The translations under genes were made by a program, and so were the position numbers. A DNA stretch of 8,024 bases from the NCBI GenBank assembly GCA_946481355.1, contig CAMLNH010000118.1:1-8024 (forward strand), read 5' to 3'. The notes under the pieces are model-generated. The model was not told the origin of the DNA and searched no databases. It saw only the letters and a program-made list of their open reading frames with translations. This stretch comes from an uncultured Curvibacter sp. (GTDB taxonomy: Bacteria > Pseudomonadota > Gammaproteobacteria > Burkholderiales > Burkholderiaceae). Positions 1-7,684 of the stretch are shown here, piece by piece (position 1 is the first letter of the stretch; each line of letters opens with the position of its first letter).

Positions 1-956
1 GCCACCACCATGATCAGCGGCCCGGGCGTGGTCTCGCCCAGGGCCAGGCCGTCGATCATCTGGCGACCGCTGAGCCATTCATAACGCTCCACCGCGCCCT
101 GGTAGACATAGGGCAGCACCGCGTAGGCACCGCCGAAGGTCAGCAGCGCGGCCTTGGTGAAGAACCAGGCCATCTGCGTGTAGTCGTGGGCCCAGCCCAG
201 GGTGAGCAGCAGCAGGCCCATGGGCAGCAGCCAGAGCAGGCCGCCGACCACGGCCACCTGGGCCAGACGGCGCCAGCGAAAACGCGCGTGGGCCGGTGCG
301 GGGGTGTCATCGTCGATCAGCGCAGGACCATAGGCGGTCTTACCCTGGCCATGCCCACCTCCGGTGCGGAACTTGTCGGGGACGTAACGCCCGCCGACAT
401 AGCCGAGCAGCGCCGCCAGGCCCACGATGAGCGGGAACGGCAGGTTCAACGCAAAGATGGCCACAAAGGCCGCCGCCGCGATGCTCCACAACCAGGGGTT
501 CTTGAGCGTGCGCGAGCCGATGCGATGTGCGGCCTGCACGACGATGGCCGTCACCGCGGGCTTGATGCCGTAGAACAGGCCCGCCACCAGCGGCGTCTCG
601 CCCCAGGCCATGTAGATGGCCGAGAGCGCGATCAGGATGAAGAGCGAGGGCAGCACGAAGAGCGCCCCGGCGATGATGCCGCCCCAGGTCCGGTGCATGA
701 GCCAGCCGATGTAGGTGGCCAGCTGCTGGGCCTCGGGGCCGGGCAGCACCATGCAGTAGTTCAGCGCGTGCAGGAAACGCCGTTCCGAGATCCAGCGGTG
801 TTTCTCCACCAGATCGTGGTGCATGATGGCAATCTGCCCCGCCGGCCCGCCGAAGCTGATGAAACCCAGCTTGAGCCAGTAGCGGGTGGCCTGGGCCAGG
901 GTGACGGGGGGCGGTGCTTCCTGTGCAGGAACCGCAGCTTGGTGCGCGACGTCCAT
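1..956 (-). CDS. chrA: ChrA-type chromate transporter, N-terminal part (3' end beyond window)
   Basis: This is an inner-membrane CHR-family protein; the family exports chromate and is a standard chromate-resistance determinant. The frame is open from ATG 956 to the left window edge, giving 318 codons of a family usually near 400. The first CHR half carries GFISFGGPAGQIAIM at residues 31-45, a W-x-SERRF element at 55-61 and LPGPEAQQLATY at 71-82, followed by hydrophobic segments at about 92-118, 122-142, 156-171 and 174-189. After a hydrophilic linker (about 190-230) the second half repeats the pattern: LLTFGGAYAVLPY at 271-283, W-LSGRQ at 294-299 and GETTPGPL at 307-314. The duplicated FGG...PGP architecture identifies the two-domain (long-chain) type. 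The start is supported by an AGGAGAG Shine-Dalgarno 3 bases upstream. It follows the small secreted protein gene by 134 bases on the same strand, so it may be a separate transcript or the distal gene of the metal operon. Confidence 0.95.
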   Translation of the reverse strand, partial: MDVAHQAAVPAQEAPPPVTLAQATRYWLKLGFISFGGPAGQIAIMHHDLVEKHRWISERRFLHALNYCMVLPGPEAQQLATYIGWLMHRTWGGIIAGALFVLPSLFILIALSAIYMAWGETPLVAGLFYGIKPAVTAIVVQAAHRIGSRTLKNPWLWSIAAAAFVAIFALNLPFPLIVGLAALLGYVGGRYVPDKFRTGGGHGQGKTAYGPALIDDDTPAPAHARFRWRRLAQVAVVGGLLWLLPMGLLLLTLGWAHDYTQMAWFFTKAALLTFGGAYAVLPYVYQGAVERYEWLSGRQMIDGLALGETTPGPLIMVV

Positions 957-959
957 GAA

Positions 960-966
960 CTCTCCT
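960..966 (-). promoter_or_regulatory. Ribosome binding site of chrA
   Basis: The minus strand reads AGGAGAG followed by TTC and then ATG at 956. The spacing is short, but the purine match is strong, and it selects this ATG over frames that extend further upstream. Confidence 0.7.
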
Positions 967-1090
967 CTTGTGGGCAGATGCTACCCAAGATCGGAGCAGG
1001 CCTTGGACGCGGACGTCTTGATGCGGGGAGGCTGCCATGTCCCCGGTAAATTGTGGCGTGATCATACCCCGGCGGCGCTGCGGCCCGGGC

Positions 1091-1462
1091 TCACTTGATC
1101 GTGAAACGCACCGTCACCGTCTTGCCGCCCACGCCGTTGATCACGGCCACGGCCCGCATGCCTTTGACCAGCTTCACGCCCCCCACCTCGATGCGGTCCA
1201 CGCCCAGGGCCATGGGGTAGTCCTTCTTCACGCCGTCCACCAGCACGGACAGCTTGCCGTTCATGCCCACGGGCTTGACGGGCTGGCCGTGGTCGTCGAT
1301 ATAGATGGCCGCACCCGTGGCGTGCTGCACGAGCTCGAACACCAGATCGTTGGCCTCCTGCACCACGCCGCCGTGTTTGGCCTTCACCTCGCCGTGGGCC
1401 CAGGCCGTGTTCAAGCCCAGGCTGGCCAGGGCCAGCAAGACCGTCGTCAGAAATTTCTTCAT
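1091..1462 (-). CDS. Small secreted His-fronted protein of unknown function, metal-cluster associated
   Basis: This 123-residue protein has a signal peptide at residues 1-22 (MKKF, a hydrophobic core, then NTAWA before His23). The mature chain begins HGEVKAKHGG, with histidines at 23 and 30 and further ones at 47 and 58. The rest alternates short beta-like stretches (LVFELV 40-45, AIYIDD 52-57, LSVLVDG 71-77, TVTVRFTI 115-122) with no transmembrane segment or cysteine, so a small soluble periplasmic beta-sandwich is inferred. Similar small proteins beside metal-efflux genes in Comamonadaceae are familiar to me, but I know no assigned function. It lies 61 bases after czcA on the same strand and has a GGAG motif 9 bases before the ATG. 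The DL-FELV, ID-PV and LSVLVDG features resemble the protein at 5765-6352, suggesting a shared fold. A metal-binding or periplasmic buffering role is possible but unproven. The gene is well supported; the function is not. Confidence 0.85.
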   Translation of the reverse strand: MKKFLTTVLLALASLGLNTAWAHGEVKAKHGGVVQEANDLVFELVQHATGAAIYIDDHGQPVKPVGMNGKLSVLVDGVKKDYPMALGVDRIEVGGVKLVKGMRAVAVINGVGGKTVTVRFTIK

Positions 1463-1523
1463 GGTTCACAACTCCATCCAATCAGGCGCACTTCGTGGGG
1501 CGGCGCCAGATCTGCCCCGGAAC

Positions 1524-4500
1524 TCAATAGCTCTCCTGTCCCTCACCTTGGGCCTCACCCGCCAGCACGCGCTGCAGCGGCTTTTCACCGAGCAGCCAGA
1601 ACAGCACCGGCGTCAGCAGCGTGTCCAGCAGCGTGGAGCTGACCAGGCCGCCGAAGATCACCACCGCCACCGGGTGGAGGATCTCCTTGCCCGGCGCGTC
1701 CGCGGCCAGCAGCAGCGGCGTGAGCGCAAAGGCCGCCACCAGTGCCGTCATGAGCACGGGCGTGAGCCGCTCCAGCGAACCGCGCACGATCATGGCCTGA
1801 CCGAAACGCTCGCCCTCAAACTTGCACAGGTTGATGTAATGGCTGATCTTGAGGATGCCGTTGCGCGTGGCAATCCCCGCCAGCGTGATGAAGCCCACCA
1901 TGGACGCCACCGACAGGTTCACGCCCGCGATCCACATGGCGATCACCGAGCCGATCAGCGCCAGCGGGATGTTGGCCATGATGATGCCAGCGAGCACGCC
2001 CGAGCGGTAGCGTGTGTAGAGCACGAGGAACATCATCGCCAGCGAGACCAGCGAGAGCGCCGCAATCAGGCGCGTGGCCGCCTCCTGGGCCTGGAACTGG
2101 CCTTCGAGGCTCACGAAGGTGCCCGCCGGCAGCTGCATCTGCGCGATCACGCCGCGGATGTCGGCGATCACATGCGCCATGTCCGTGCCGTCGGTGTTGG
2201 CGTAGACGATGATGCGCCGACGCCCGTTCTCACGCCCGATCTGGTTGGGACCATCGCCCTCCTCCACCGTGGCAATGCTGCTCACGGGCAGGTTCCCGGC
2301 GGGTGTGGCTATCAGCGTGCGCGCCAGATCCTGCGGGCTGCGCTGCGCATCGGGCAGGCGCAGCACCAGCTCGTAGCGGCGCGCGCCGTCCACGATCTGC
2401 GCCACATGCGCGCCATCGGTCAGGGCCTGCAGCGCGGCAATCGCTTCGCCCGGCGCGAGCCCAACCTGGGCGGCGCGTGCATAGTCCAGCCGCACCGTGA
2501 TCTGCGGAATCAGCACCTGCTTCTCCACCGTCAGGTCCACCAGGCCGTGGGCCTGGCCCAGGTCGGCGCGCAGCTGCTCGGCCAGGCCGCGCAGGGTGTC
2601 GAGATCATCGCCAAAAATCTTGATCGCGATCTGCGCGCGCACCCCCGAGAGCAGGTGATCGAGCCGGTGCGAGATGGGTTGACCGATAGACACCTGGGCC
2701 GGCAGCACCGAGAGACGGCGACGGATGTCGGCCAGCACCTCTTCGCGGTCGCGCTCGCTGCGTTTGAGATCGACCTCCACCTCGGTCGAATGCACACCCT
2801 CGGCATGCTCGTCCAGCTCGGCGCGGCCCGTCCGCCGGCCCACCTGGATCACTTCAGGCACCTCGCGGATCAGGCGCTCGGCCACCGCGCCCACCCGGCT
2901 CGACTCAGCCAGCGAAGTGCCCGGGTTGAGCAGCAACGAGATCACCAGCGAGCCCTCGTTGAAAGCCGGCAGGAAGGAACGCGCCATGAAAGGCACCGAA
3001 GCCGCCGCCAGCGCCACGCCCACGACGGCGGCCAGCACCAGCGTGCGCGCATGGTCGAAGGACCAGTGCAGCAGGCGCGTGTCCTGCCGCTTGAGCCAGC
3101 TCACCAGCGGCGTGTCACCATGGTCCAGGCGCTTCATCTTCGGCAGCAGGTAGTAGCTGAGCACGGGCGTGACCGTCATGGACACGAGCATGGACGCCAG
3201 GATGGAGACGATGTAGGCAATGCCCAGCGGCGTGAACAGCCGCCCCTCGATGCCCGGCAGCGCAAACAGCGGCACGAAGACCAGCACCACGATGATGGTG
3301 GCGTAGACGATGCCGGAGCGCACCTCCACGCTGGCCTGGCGCACCACCTCGAACACGCTCAGCGACGCCGCAGCGCTGCGGTTCTGCTTGAGCCGACGCA
3401 GGATGTTCTCCACGTCCACCACCGCGTCGTCCACCAATTCACCGATGGCGATCGCCAGCCCGCCCAGGGTCATGACGTTGATGGACTGCCCCAGCAGGTG
3501 GAAGACCAGCGCTGCCACCGCCAGAGAGAGCGGAATGGCCAGCAGCGAGATCAGCGTGGTCCGTGCCGAGAGCAGGAAGGCAAACAGCACGATGGCCACC
3601 ATCACCGCGCCGTCGCGCAGGGCCTCGCTCACATTGCGGATCGAGGCCTCGATGAAATCACCCTGGCGAAACAGCACCTGCGGCGCGCTCAGGCCCGCGG
3701 GCAGGCCCTGGCGCAGCTCCGCCAGCGCGGCCTCCACGGCCGCCGTGAGCTGTACCGTATCGGCCGTGGGCTGCTTCTGCACGCTGATCACCACGGCCGG
3801 CCGGCCCTCGAAGCCTGCGTCACCGCGGCGCAGCGCCGGCGCGTAGCGCACGCTGGCCACCTGCTGCAGCTGGATGGGCCGGCCGTTCTTCCAGGCCACG
3901 GCCACGCTGGCCAGGTCTTCCACGCGCTGCGTGCGGCCCACATGGCGGATCAGGTACTCACGGCTGTTGAGGTCGATGAAACCGCCCCCCGCGTTGGCCG
4001 CGAAGCCGCGCAGGGCCTGCTCCAGCTGCGTGAGCGTCACGCCGAACTGCGCCATGCGCGCGGTGTCCGGCTCCACGCGCAGCTGTCGCACCTCACCGCC
4101 GATGGGGATGACCTGCGAGACACCAGGGATGGACAGCAGGCGCGGGCGCAGCACGAAGTCCGCATACTCACGCGCCTGCATGGGCAGGCCCTCGGGCGCC
4201 GTCTCGCCTTGCGCCTGCAGCGGCAGGGCAATCAGCATGACCTCGCCCATGATGGACGAGACCGGCCCCATCACCGGCGACACGCCCGCGGGCAAGCGCT
4301 CGCGCACCAAGGCCAGGCGCTCGGCCACGAGCTGGCGGTTACGGTAGATGTCGGTGCCCCAGTCGAACTCGGCGTAGGCAATGGACAGGCCCACGCCCGA
4401 GACCGAACGCACCCGCGTCACGCCCGGCATGCCGTTGAGTGCAATCTCGATCGGGAAGGTCACGAGCTGCTCCACCTCCTGCGGGGCCATGCCGCCGGCC

Positions 4501-4655
4501 TCGGTCATCACCGTGACCACGGGCTTGTTGAGGTCGGGGAACACATCGACCGGCGTGCGCCAGGCCGTGAGCGCGCCATAGGCCATGAGCAGCGCTGCCA
4601 GCGCCAGCACCATGAGCCGGTTGTGCAGGCTGGAACGAACGATCCAGTTGAACAT
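1524..4655 (-). CDS. czcA: Heavy-metal efflux RND pump, CzcA/CusA family
   Basis: This 1043-residue protein is the inner-membrane, proton-driven pump of a tripartite CzcCBA-type complex and is of normal length for the family (about 1030-1065). The N-terminal transmembrane helix is at about 13-30, followed by the RND hallmarks TPVDVFPDL and [28 protein letters not shown]. Helices follow at about 350-363, 366-388 and 391-415, then two more to about 500 and one near 540-557. A second periplasmic region comes next, and a C-terminal helix bundle from about 865 to the end. The proton-relay motif in helix 4 is [17 protein letters not shown], residues 401-417. Asp409 and Glu416 match CzcA Asp408 and Glu415, but the first Asp of the classical DFG is Ala403. 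Positions that I align from memory with the CusA copper-binding methionines carry other residues, which argues against Cu/Ag; the substrate is probably a divalent cation but is not resolved. The gene starts 9 bases after czcB, with its Shine-Dalgarno overlapping the czcB stop. Confidence 0.96.
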   Translation of the reverse strand: MFNWIVRSSLHNRLMVLALAALLMAYGALTAWRTPVDVFPDLNKPVVTVMTEAGGMAPQEVEQLVTFPIEIALNGMPGVTRVRSVSGVGLSIAYAEFDWGTDIYRNRQLVAERLALVRERLPAGVSPVMGPVSSIMGEVMLIALPLQAQGETAPEGLPMQAREYADFVLRPRLLSIPGVSQVIPIGGEVRQLRVEPDTARMAQFGVTLTQLEQALRGFAANAGGGFIDLNSREYLIRHVGRTQRVEDLASVAVAWKNGRPIQLQQVASVRYAPALRRGDAGFEGRPAVVISVQKQPTADTVQLTAAVEAALAELRQGLPAGLSAPQVLFRQGDFIEASIRNVSEALRDGAVMVAIVLFAFLLSARTTLISLLAIPLSLAVAALVFHLLGQSINVMTLGGLAIAIGELVDDAVVDVENILRRLKQNRSAAASLSVFEVVRQASVEVRSGIVYATIIVVLVFVPLFALPGIEGRLFTPLGIAYIVSILASMLVSMTVTPVLSYYLLPKMKRLDHGDTPLVSWLKRQDTRLLHWSFDHARTLVLAAVVGVALAAASVPFMARSFLPAFNEGSLVISLLLNPGTSLAESSRVGAVAERLIREVPEVIQVGRRTGRAELDEHAEGVHSTEVEVDLKRSERDREEVLADIRRRLSVLPAQVSIGQPISHRLDHLLSGVRAQIAIKIFGDDLDTLRGLAEQLRADLGQAHGLVDLTVEKQVLIPQITVRLDYARAAQVGLAPGEAIAALQALTDGAHVAQIVDGARRYELVLRLPDAQRSPQDLARTLIATPAGNLPVSSIATVEEGDGPNQIGRENGRRRIIVYANTDGTDMAHVIADIRGVIAQMQLPAGTFVSLEGQFQAQEAATRLIAALSLVSLAMMFLVLYTRYRSGVLAGIIMANIPLALIGSVIAMWIAGVNLSVASMVGFITLAGIATRNGILKISHYINLCKFEGERFGQAMIVRGSLERLTPVLMTALVAAFALTPLLLAADAPGKEILHPVAVVIFGGLVSSTLLDTLLTPVLFWLLGEKPLQRVLAGEAQGEGQESY

Positions 4656-4659
4656 GGTG

Positions 4660-4667
4660 CCTCCTTA
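4660..4667 (-). promoter_or_regulatory. Ribosome binding site of czcA overlapping the czcB stop codon
   Basis: The minus strand reads TAAGGAGG, then CACC, then the czcA ATG at 4655. The TAA is the stop of the adaptor gene, so terminating ribosomes end on the czcA Shine-Dalgarno. This near-consensus site fits a need for high pump expression or translational coupling. Confidence 0.8.
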
Positions 4668-5768
4668 TCTGATTTGAGCGATCAAGGACGCACCCTGCAC
4701 CACCACACGCTGCCCAGCCTCCAGACCCTGGGTCACGAGCACCGTACGGGCATCGAGTGGCTGGGCCACCACGGGCTGCGGGCGGTAGCGCTCGGCACTG
4801 GTCTTGATCCAGACCACCGGCTCGTTGGCCGGGTTGCGCACCATGGCCTGGGCCGGCAGCACCACGCCGCGGTTGCGCTCCTTGAGCTGCACGATCAGCT
4901 GCACCGGCTGGCCGATGGCCAGCGGCAGCGCCGCGCCACGCTGCACGCTCTGCACCGAGAAACTCAGCGGCAGCAGACCGTCGCGCAGCGCACGCGCCGC
5001 ACCCAGCAAACGCAGGCGCGCCTGCGGCAGGTCGGCCAGCTGCGCGCCCGCGATACGCGTGCCCAATGTAGCGTCGGGCGTGCTGGCTTCCACCTGCATA
5101 TAGGCCGGGTCCACCACCTCGAACAGCAGCTCACGCGCCTGCACCACCTGCCCGGCCACCAGGGCCACGCTGGCCACCACGCCGGATACGGGCGCGGCCA
5201 GCGCCTCGCGTCGCGAGAGACTCGCGCCCACGCTGGCCTCGCGTTCGCGCAGGCCTGCCAGTTCGGCGCGCGCCGCTTCGATCTCCTTGCGCGGCACCGT
5301 GCCCTCCAGGCTTTCCAGGCGCTGCACACGCTGCTCGGCCAGCACCCGCTGGGTGCGCAGCTCGGCCAGCTGGCTCTGCTGGTTGGCCGCGGCATAGGGC
5401 TCGGCCTCGTAACGCACATAGGCCAGCACCTCGCCACGCTTCACGGCCTGGCCCGCCACCGGCAGGCCGCGCGGCCCGGGCTCGATGCGCCCGCCATAGA
5501 CGGCCTGCACCCGTCCGCTGCGGTTCGGGTCCATCACCACACGCGCCGGCAGCTGCAGCGTGGCCGCGGCCTCGCCCACTTCACTCACCACGGTACGGAT
5601 GGCCAGGCGGCGCTGCGTGGCCTTGGGCACGTTCACGCTGCCATCGGGCAGGCGCGCGAGACCGGCCGCGCCCACGACGGGCGCCTCTTCTTCATGCGCA
5701 TGCCCTTCATGGGCCTGCGCGGGGGCCAGCCACAGGGCCAGCAGCAGCAAAGACAGGGTGCGTTTCAT
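4665..5768 (-). CDS. czcB: RND periplasmic adaptor (membrane fusion protein), CzcB type, short form
   Basis: This 367-residue protein links the inner-membrane pump to the outer-membrane channel. The signal peptide covers residues 1-19 and ends APAQA; the mature chain starts HEGHAHEEE, giving a small metal-binding-like cluster (His20, 23, 25). The adaptor architecture is visible. The first lipoyl half is at about 87-120 (VYGGRIEPGPRGLPVAGQAV). A coiled-coil hairpin spans about 122-185 and is rich in Gln, Glu, Arg and Leu. The second lipoyl half is at about 190-222 (APVSGVVASVALVAGQVV). Beta-barrel and membrane-proximal regions run from about 223 to the C terminus, which ends LEAGQRVVVQGASLIAQIR. 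No lipobox cysteine is seen, so it is probably a soluble periplasmic form. It is much shorter than the roughly 520-residue CzcB of Cupriavidus metallidurans. Its ATG overlaps the stop of the preceding gene as ATGA, and GGGAGAG lies 5 bases upstream. The family call is firm; metal specificity is not shown. Confidence 0.94.
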   Translation of the reverse strand: MKRTLSLLLLALWLAPAQAHEGHAHEEEAPVVGAAGLARLPDGSVNVPKATQRRLAIRTVVSEVGEAAATLQLPARVVMDPNRSGRVQAVYGGRIEPGPRGLPVAGQAVKRGEVLAYVRYEAEPYAAANQQSQLAELRTQRVLAEQRVQRLESLEGTVPRKEIEAARAELAGLREREASVGASLSRREALAAPVSGVVASVALVAGQVVQARELLFEVVDPAYMQVEASTPDATLGTRIAGAQLADLPQARLRLLGAARALRDGLLPLSFSVQSVQRGAALPLAIGQPVQLIVQLKERNRGVVLPAQAMVRNPANEPVVWIKTSAERYRPQPVVAQPLDARTVLVTQGLEAGQRVVVQGASLIAQIR

Positions 5769-6352
5769 ACGGGCTCTCCCAGACCGGGCAGCAGGCGCGC
5801 ACGGGCGCGGCGCTGCAGATAGACATACGCGGCAGCAATGAGAACGGCGAGCAGGGCCAGACCACCCAGCACCTGCCCCCAGGGCAGGCCCGTGGCGTGC
5901 TCGGCCGGCGCCACCCTCACGGGCCGGCGCAGCGTCCCGTCGAGCAGATCGCTGTCATTGCCCGCGGTGATCGTGAACACCAGCGCGTGCTCATCGCCCT
6001 GGCGCAGCAGCGCGAGCAGGCGCTCGTCACGCACGGCGTAATCCCCGTGCTCAGCCTGGAAGGTGGCCGCGGCCTCGATGCCGCCCGACTCCACCGTCAC
6101 TTTCGCGCCCAGCACCGGCGCGTTGCTGTCGTAGCGGTCGATCAGCAGGGTCAGCCCCTGCGCACCGAGCTGGCCCACGAGTTCGAAGAGGTCCGAATGC
6201 GCCTCCACGTGGGGCAGGCCTGCGCCATTCACCGCCATCGGCGTGTCACCGTGGTCTTCATCCCCATGCGCCCAGGCCAGGTTCGACAGGCCCAGCAGGG
6301 CTGCCAAGGCGAGCACGCGTGCGCCCGAAACAAAAGTGATCCATCTCTTCAT
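5765..6352 (-). CDS. Small periplasmic, C-terminally membrane-anchored protein between czcC and czcB; function unknown
   Basis: This 195-residue protein has an N-terminal signal sequence (residues 1-28, ending SNLAWA) and a mature start HGDEDHGD with His29 and His34. A beta-rich domain (about 46-145) includes VEAHSDLFELV at 49-59, LTLLIDRYDSNAPVLGAKVTV at 67-87 and LVFTITAG at 124-131. One C-terminal membrane helix (about 158-178) ends in an Arg-rich tail (RRARAR), predicting a periplasmic domain anchored in the inner membrane. The start at 6352 is chosen because it overlaps the czcC stop as ATGA; an in-frame ATG three codons upstream (6361) is possible. Its own Shine-Dalgarno is weak, which suggests translation is coupled to czcC, and its stop overlaps the czcB ATG in the same way. 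From memory, a comparable domain (FELV...LDR...NAPV.GA) occurs at the N terminus of some longer CzcB-like adaptors, so this may be a detached adaptor domain. The role is inferred to be accessory to the pump; no characterised homologue is recognised. Confidence 0.88.
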   Translation of the reverse strand: MKRWITFVSGARVLALAALLGLSNLAWAHGDEDHGDTPMAVNGAGLPHVEAHSDLFELVGQLGAQGLTLLIDRYDSNAPVLGAKVTVESGGIEAAATFQAEHGDYAVRDERLLALLRQGDEHALVFTITAGNDSDLLDGTLRRPVRVAPAEHATGLPWGQVLGGLALLAVLIAAAYVYLQRRARARLLPGLGEPV

Positions 6353-7575
6353 GGCAACCATCCCAAAGCTTGTTGATAGCGGGCGCGCGCCAGTCCCAGC
6401 GCGGCCTCCTGACGGGCCCAGGCCGCCTGGGCCTGGTTGGCGGTGTTGAGCGCGCGTAGCAGCTCGGGCAGGGCCAGCTCGCCCGCAGTGAAGGCGCGGC
6501 GCAAGAGCCCCGCACGTTCCTGAAGCAGCGCGGCGCGTTCGCGCTCGGCCTCGCGCCGCGTTTCGGCGTTGCGCAGGGCCAGGCGCGCGGTCTCCAGCGC
6601 CGCGCCCAGCTGCTCGCGCAAGCGCTGCTCGCTGGTCTCGGCCACTTCCAGCTCGCCGCGTGCCGCGGCTTCGAGCGGCAGGTTGCGGTCCTGCGTGCCC
6701 AAGGGCAGGCGCAGCTTCACGCCCACGCTGTTCTGCGAGGTGCTGGCGGGGCTCTGCTCCTGGCGGTAGCCCAGGCTGAGCTCGGGGGGCTCGCGCCGCG
6801 AGTTCTGCACCACGTCCAGCTGGCTGCGGCTGTACGCCAGGCGACGTTGCGCCAGCGCCAACTCGGGATGCGCCTCGTCGAGCACCGCATTCATGGGCAC
6901 CTCGGCCTCGGTGGGCTCCGGGTCCAGCGCCTGGCCGGTCAGCAGCTGCCAGCGGGTACGGCCTTCGCTCAGGCGCTGGCGCGCTTCGACCAACACCGCT
7001 TGCGCTGACAACAGCTCGGCCCGCGCGGCCATGGCATCGGCCCGCGCCAGATCGCCTGCGCGCACACGGCGCGCCACGTCCTCGGCCAGCTCCTGCAGCA
7101 CCTGCTGCTGGGCTTGCGCCTGTTCCAGCTCGCCCTGCAGCAGGCGCAGGCCCCAGGCCTGTTCGCGCAGCTCGCCGGCCAGGCGCAGCTGCAGCGCACG
7201 CGTCTGCTCCTGCGCCAACTGGGTCTGCTGCTCGGCCGCGGTCTGGCGCGCCGTGCGCTGGCCCGGCAGCCACAGCGGCCAGGACAGGCCCACTTCGGTT
7301 TCTCGATCGCCGCTGGCCACGCCGCGGCCTTCGCGCCGGCCCAGTTCGAGCGCGGGCGGACGCGCCCACAGGCTGTCGGCCGCCGTGCGTGCCGCCTCGG
7401 CGCCGCGTTGCTGCGCCCCGGCCTCACGCGCCGAGACGGAGCGCTGCCAGGCGGCGTCAAGCGCGGCCTTCATTGAAATGCGTGTGTCGGCCGTCGCCGT
7501 ATCGGTCTGCGCCTGGGCGGCACTCAACGCCACCCCCAGCACAACGACCAGGACACACCTTGATAAGGAATACAC
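6349..7575 (-). CDS. czcC: Outer-membrane efflux factor, TolC/CzcC family
   Basis: This is the outer-membrane channel of the tripartite efflux complex. With the chosen start it has 408 residues, near the usual lower limit for CzcC-type proteins. The N terminus VYSLSRCVLVVVLGVALSAAQA is a good signal peptide ending AQA before QTDTA. The body shows the two long alpha-helical repeats expected of the family, rich in Ala, Gln, Glu, Arg and Leu. Typical elements are the helix with RVRAGDLARADAMAARAELL in the first half and RAFTAGELALPELLRALNTANQ in the second. Beta-barrel strands sit near VGLSWPLWLPGQ and VGVKLRLPLGTQDRNLP. An in-frame GTG at 7674 would add 33 residues of Arg/Pro-rich sequence with no ribosome site, so the start is placed at the GTG pair 7578/7575, where GGGAG lies 4 or 7 bases upstream. 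No lipobox cysteine follows the signal. The gene ends in ATGA, overlapping the next gene. Confidence 0.92.
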   Translation of the reverse strand: MYSLSRCVLVVVLGVALSAAQAQTDTATADTRISMKAALDAAWQRSVSAREAGAQQRGAEAARTAADSLWARPPALELGRREGRGVASGDRETEVGLSWPLWLPGQRTARQTAAEQQTQLAQEQTRALQLRLAGELREQAWGLRLLQGELEQAQAQQQVLQELAEDVARRVRAGDLARADAMAARAELLSAQAVLVEARQRLSEGRTRWQLLTGQALDPEPTEAEVPMNAVLDEAHPELALAQRRLAYSRSQLDVVQNSRREPPELSLGYRQEQSPASTSQNSVGVKLRLPLGTQDRNLPLEAAARGELEVAETSEQRLREQLGAALETARLALRNAETRREAERERAALLQERAGLLRRAFTAGELALPELLRALNTANQAQAAWARQEAALGLARARYQQALGWLP

Positions 7576-7684
7576 CACAGGACTCCCGGAGTGATCTGCA
7601 CGACCCGCGCGCGCCGGCTCAGCGGCCACGCACGGACGAAGGAACCGCGCGCGCACCCCAAGGGATGCCCGCACGCGGCCAATG
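7576..7684 (-). other. GC-rich leader between the CzcI-like gene and czcC
   Basis: These 109 bases hold no supported gene. An alternating GC octamer occurs twice (7607-7614 and 7647-7654) and can pair with itself across a 32-base loop. A second potential stem, 7653-7659 with 7662-7668, overlaps the first by two bases and includes one G-T pair. No T tract follows either stem, so a classical terminator is not supported. The segment could be an attenuator, a processing site or simply GC-rich spacer. Confidence 0.3.
7583..7587 (-). promoter_or_regulatory. Ribosome binding site deciding the czcC GTG start
   Basis: GGGAG on the minus strand precedes two adjacent GTG codons at 7578 and 7575, with spacers of 4 and 7 bases. 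The second GTG has the better spacing. No comparable site precedes the upstream in-frame GTG at 7674. Confidence 0.55.

Noticed and set aside
186..1065. Open frames on both strands over chrA (186-1049 plus, 340-1065 minus)
   Set aside because: The minus frame starting at 956 gives an unmistakable CHR-family protein; the others are low-complexity Arg/Gly/Ala/His shadows.
1061..1089. A TATGAT -10-like hexamer (1066-1061, minus strand) and a CCCGG/CCGGG hairpin (1068-1089) before chrA
   Set aside because: No -35 match lies at a suitable distance, and the hairpin has five pairs and no T tract. Neither a promoter nor a terminator can be claimed.
1497..1518. GGGGC/GCCCC inverted repeat after czcA as a terminator
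   Set aside because: The stem is only five base pairs with a 12-base loop and no T tract on either strand, so it is not convincing in GC-rich DNA.
1305..5822. A 1505-codon open frame on the plus strand, antisense to czcA and czcB
   Set aside because: Its product is an Arg/His/Gln-rich composition with no domain, typical of the complement of a GC-rich coding frame. The opposite strand encodes clear RND pump and adaptor proteins over the same bases.
6353..7369. N-terminal extension of the anchored protein into czcC (frame open back to 7369)
   Set aside because: The extension overlaps the czcC helices in another frame and is Arg/Gly/Ala rich. A signal peptide and an ATGA overlap mark the real start at 6352.
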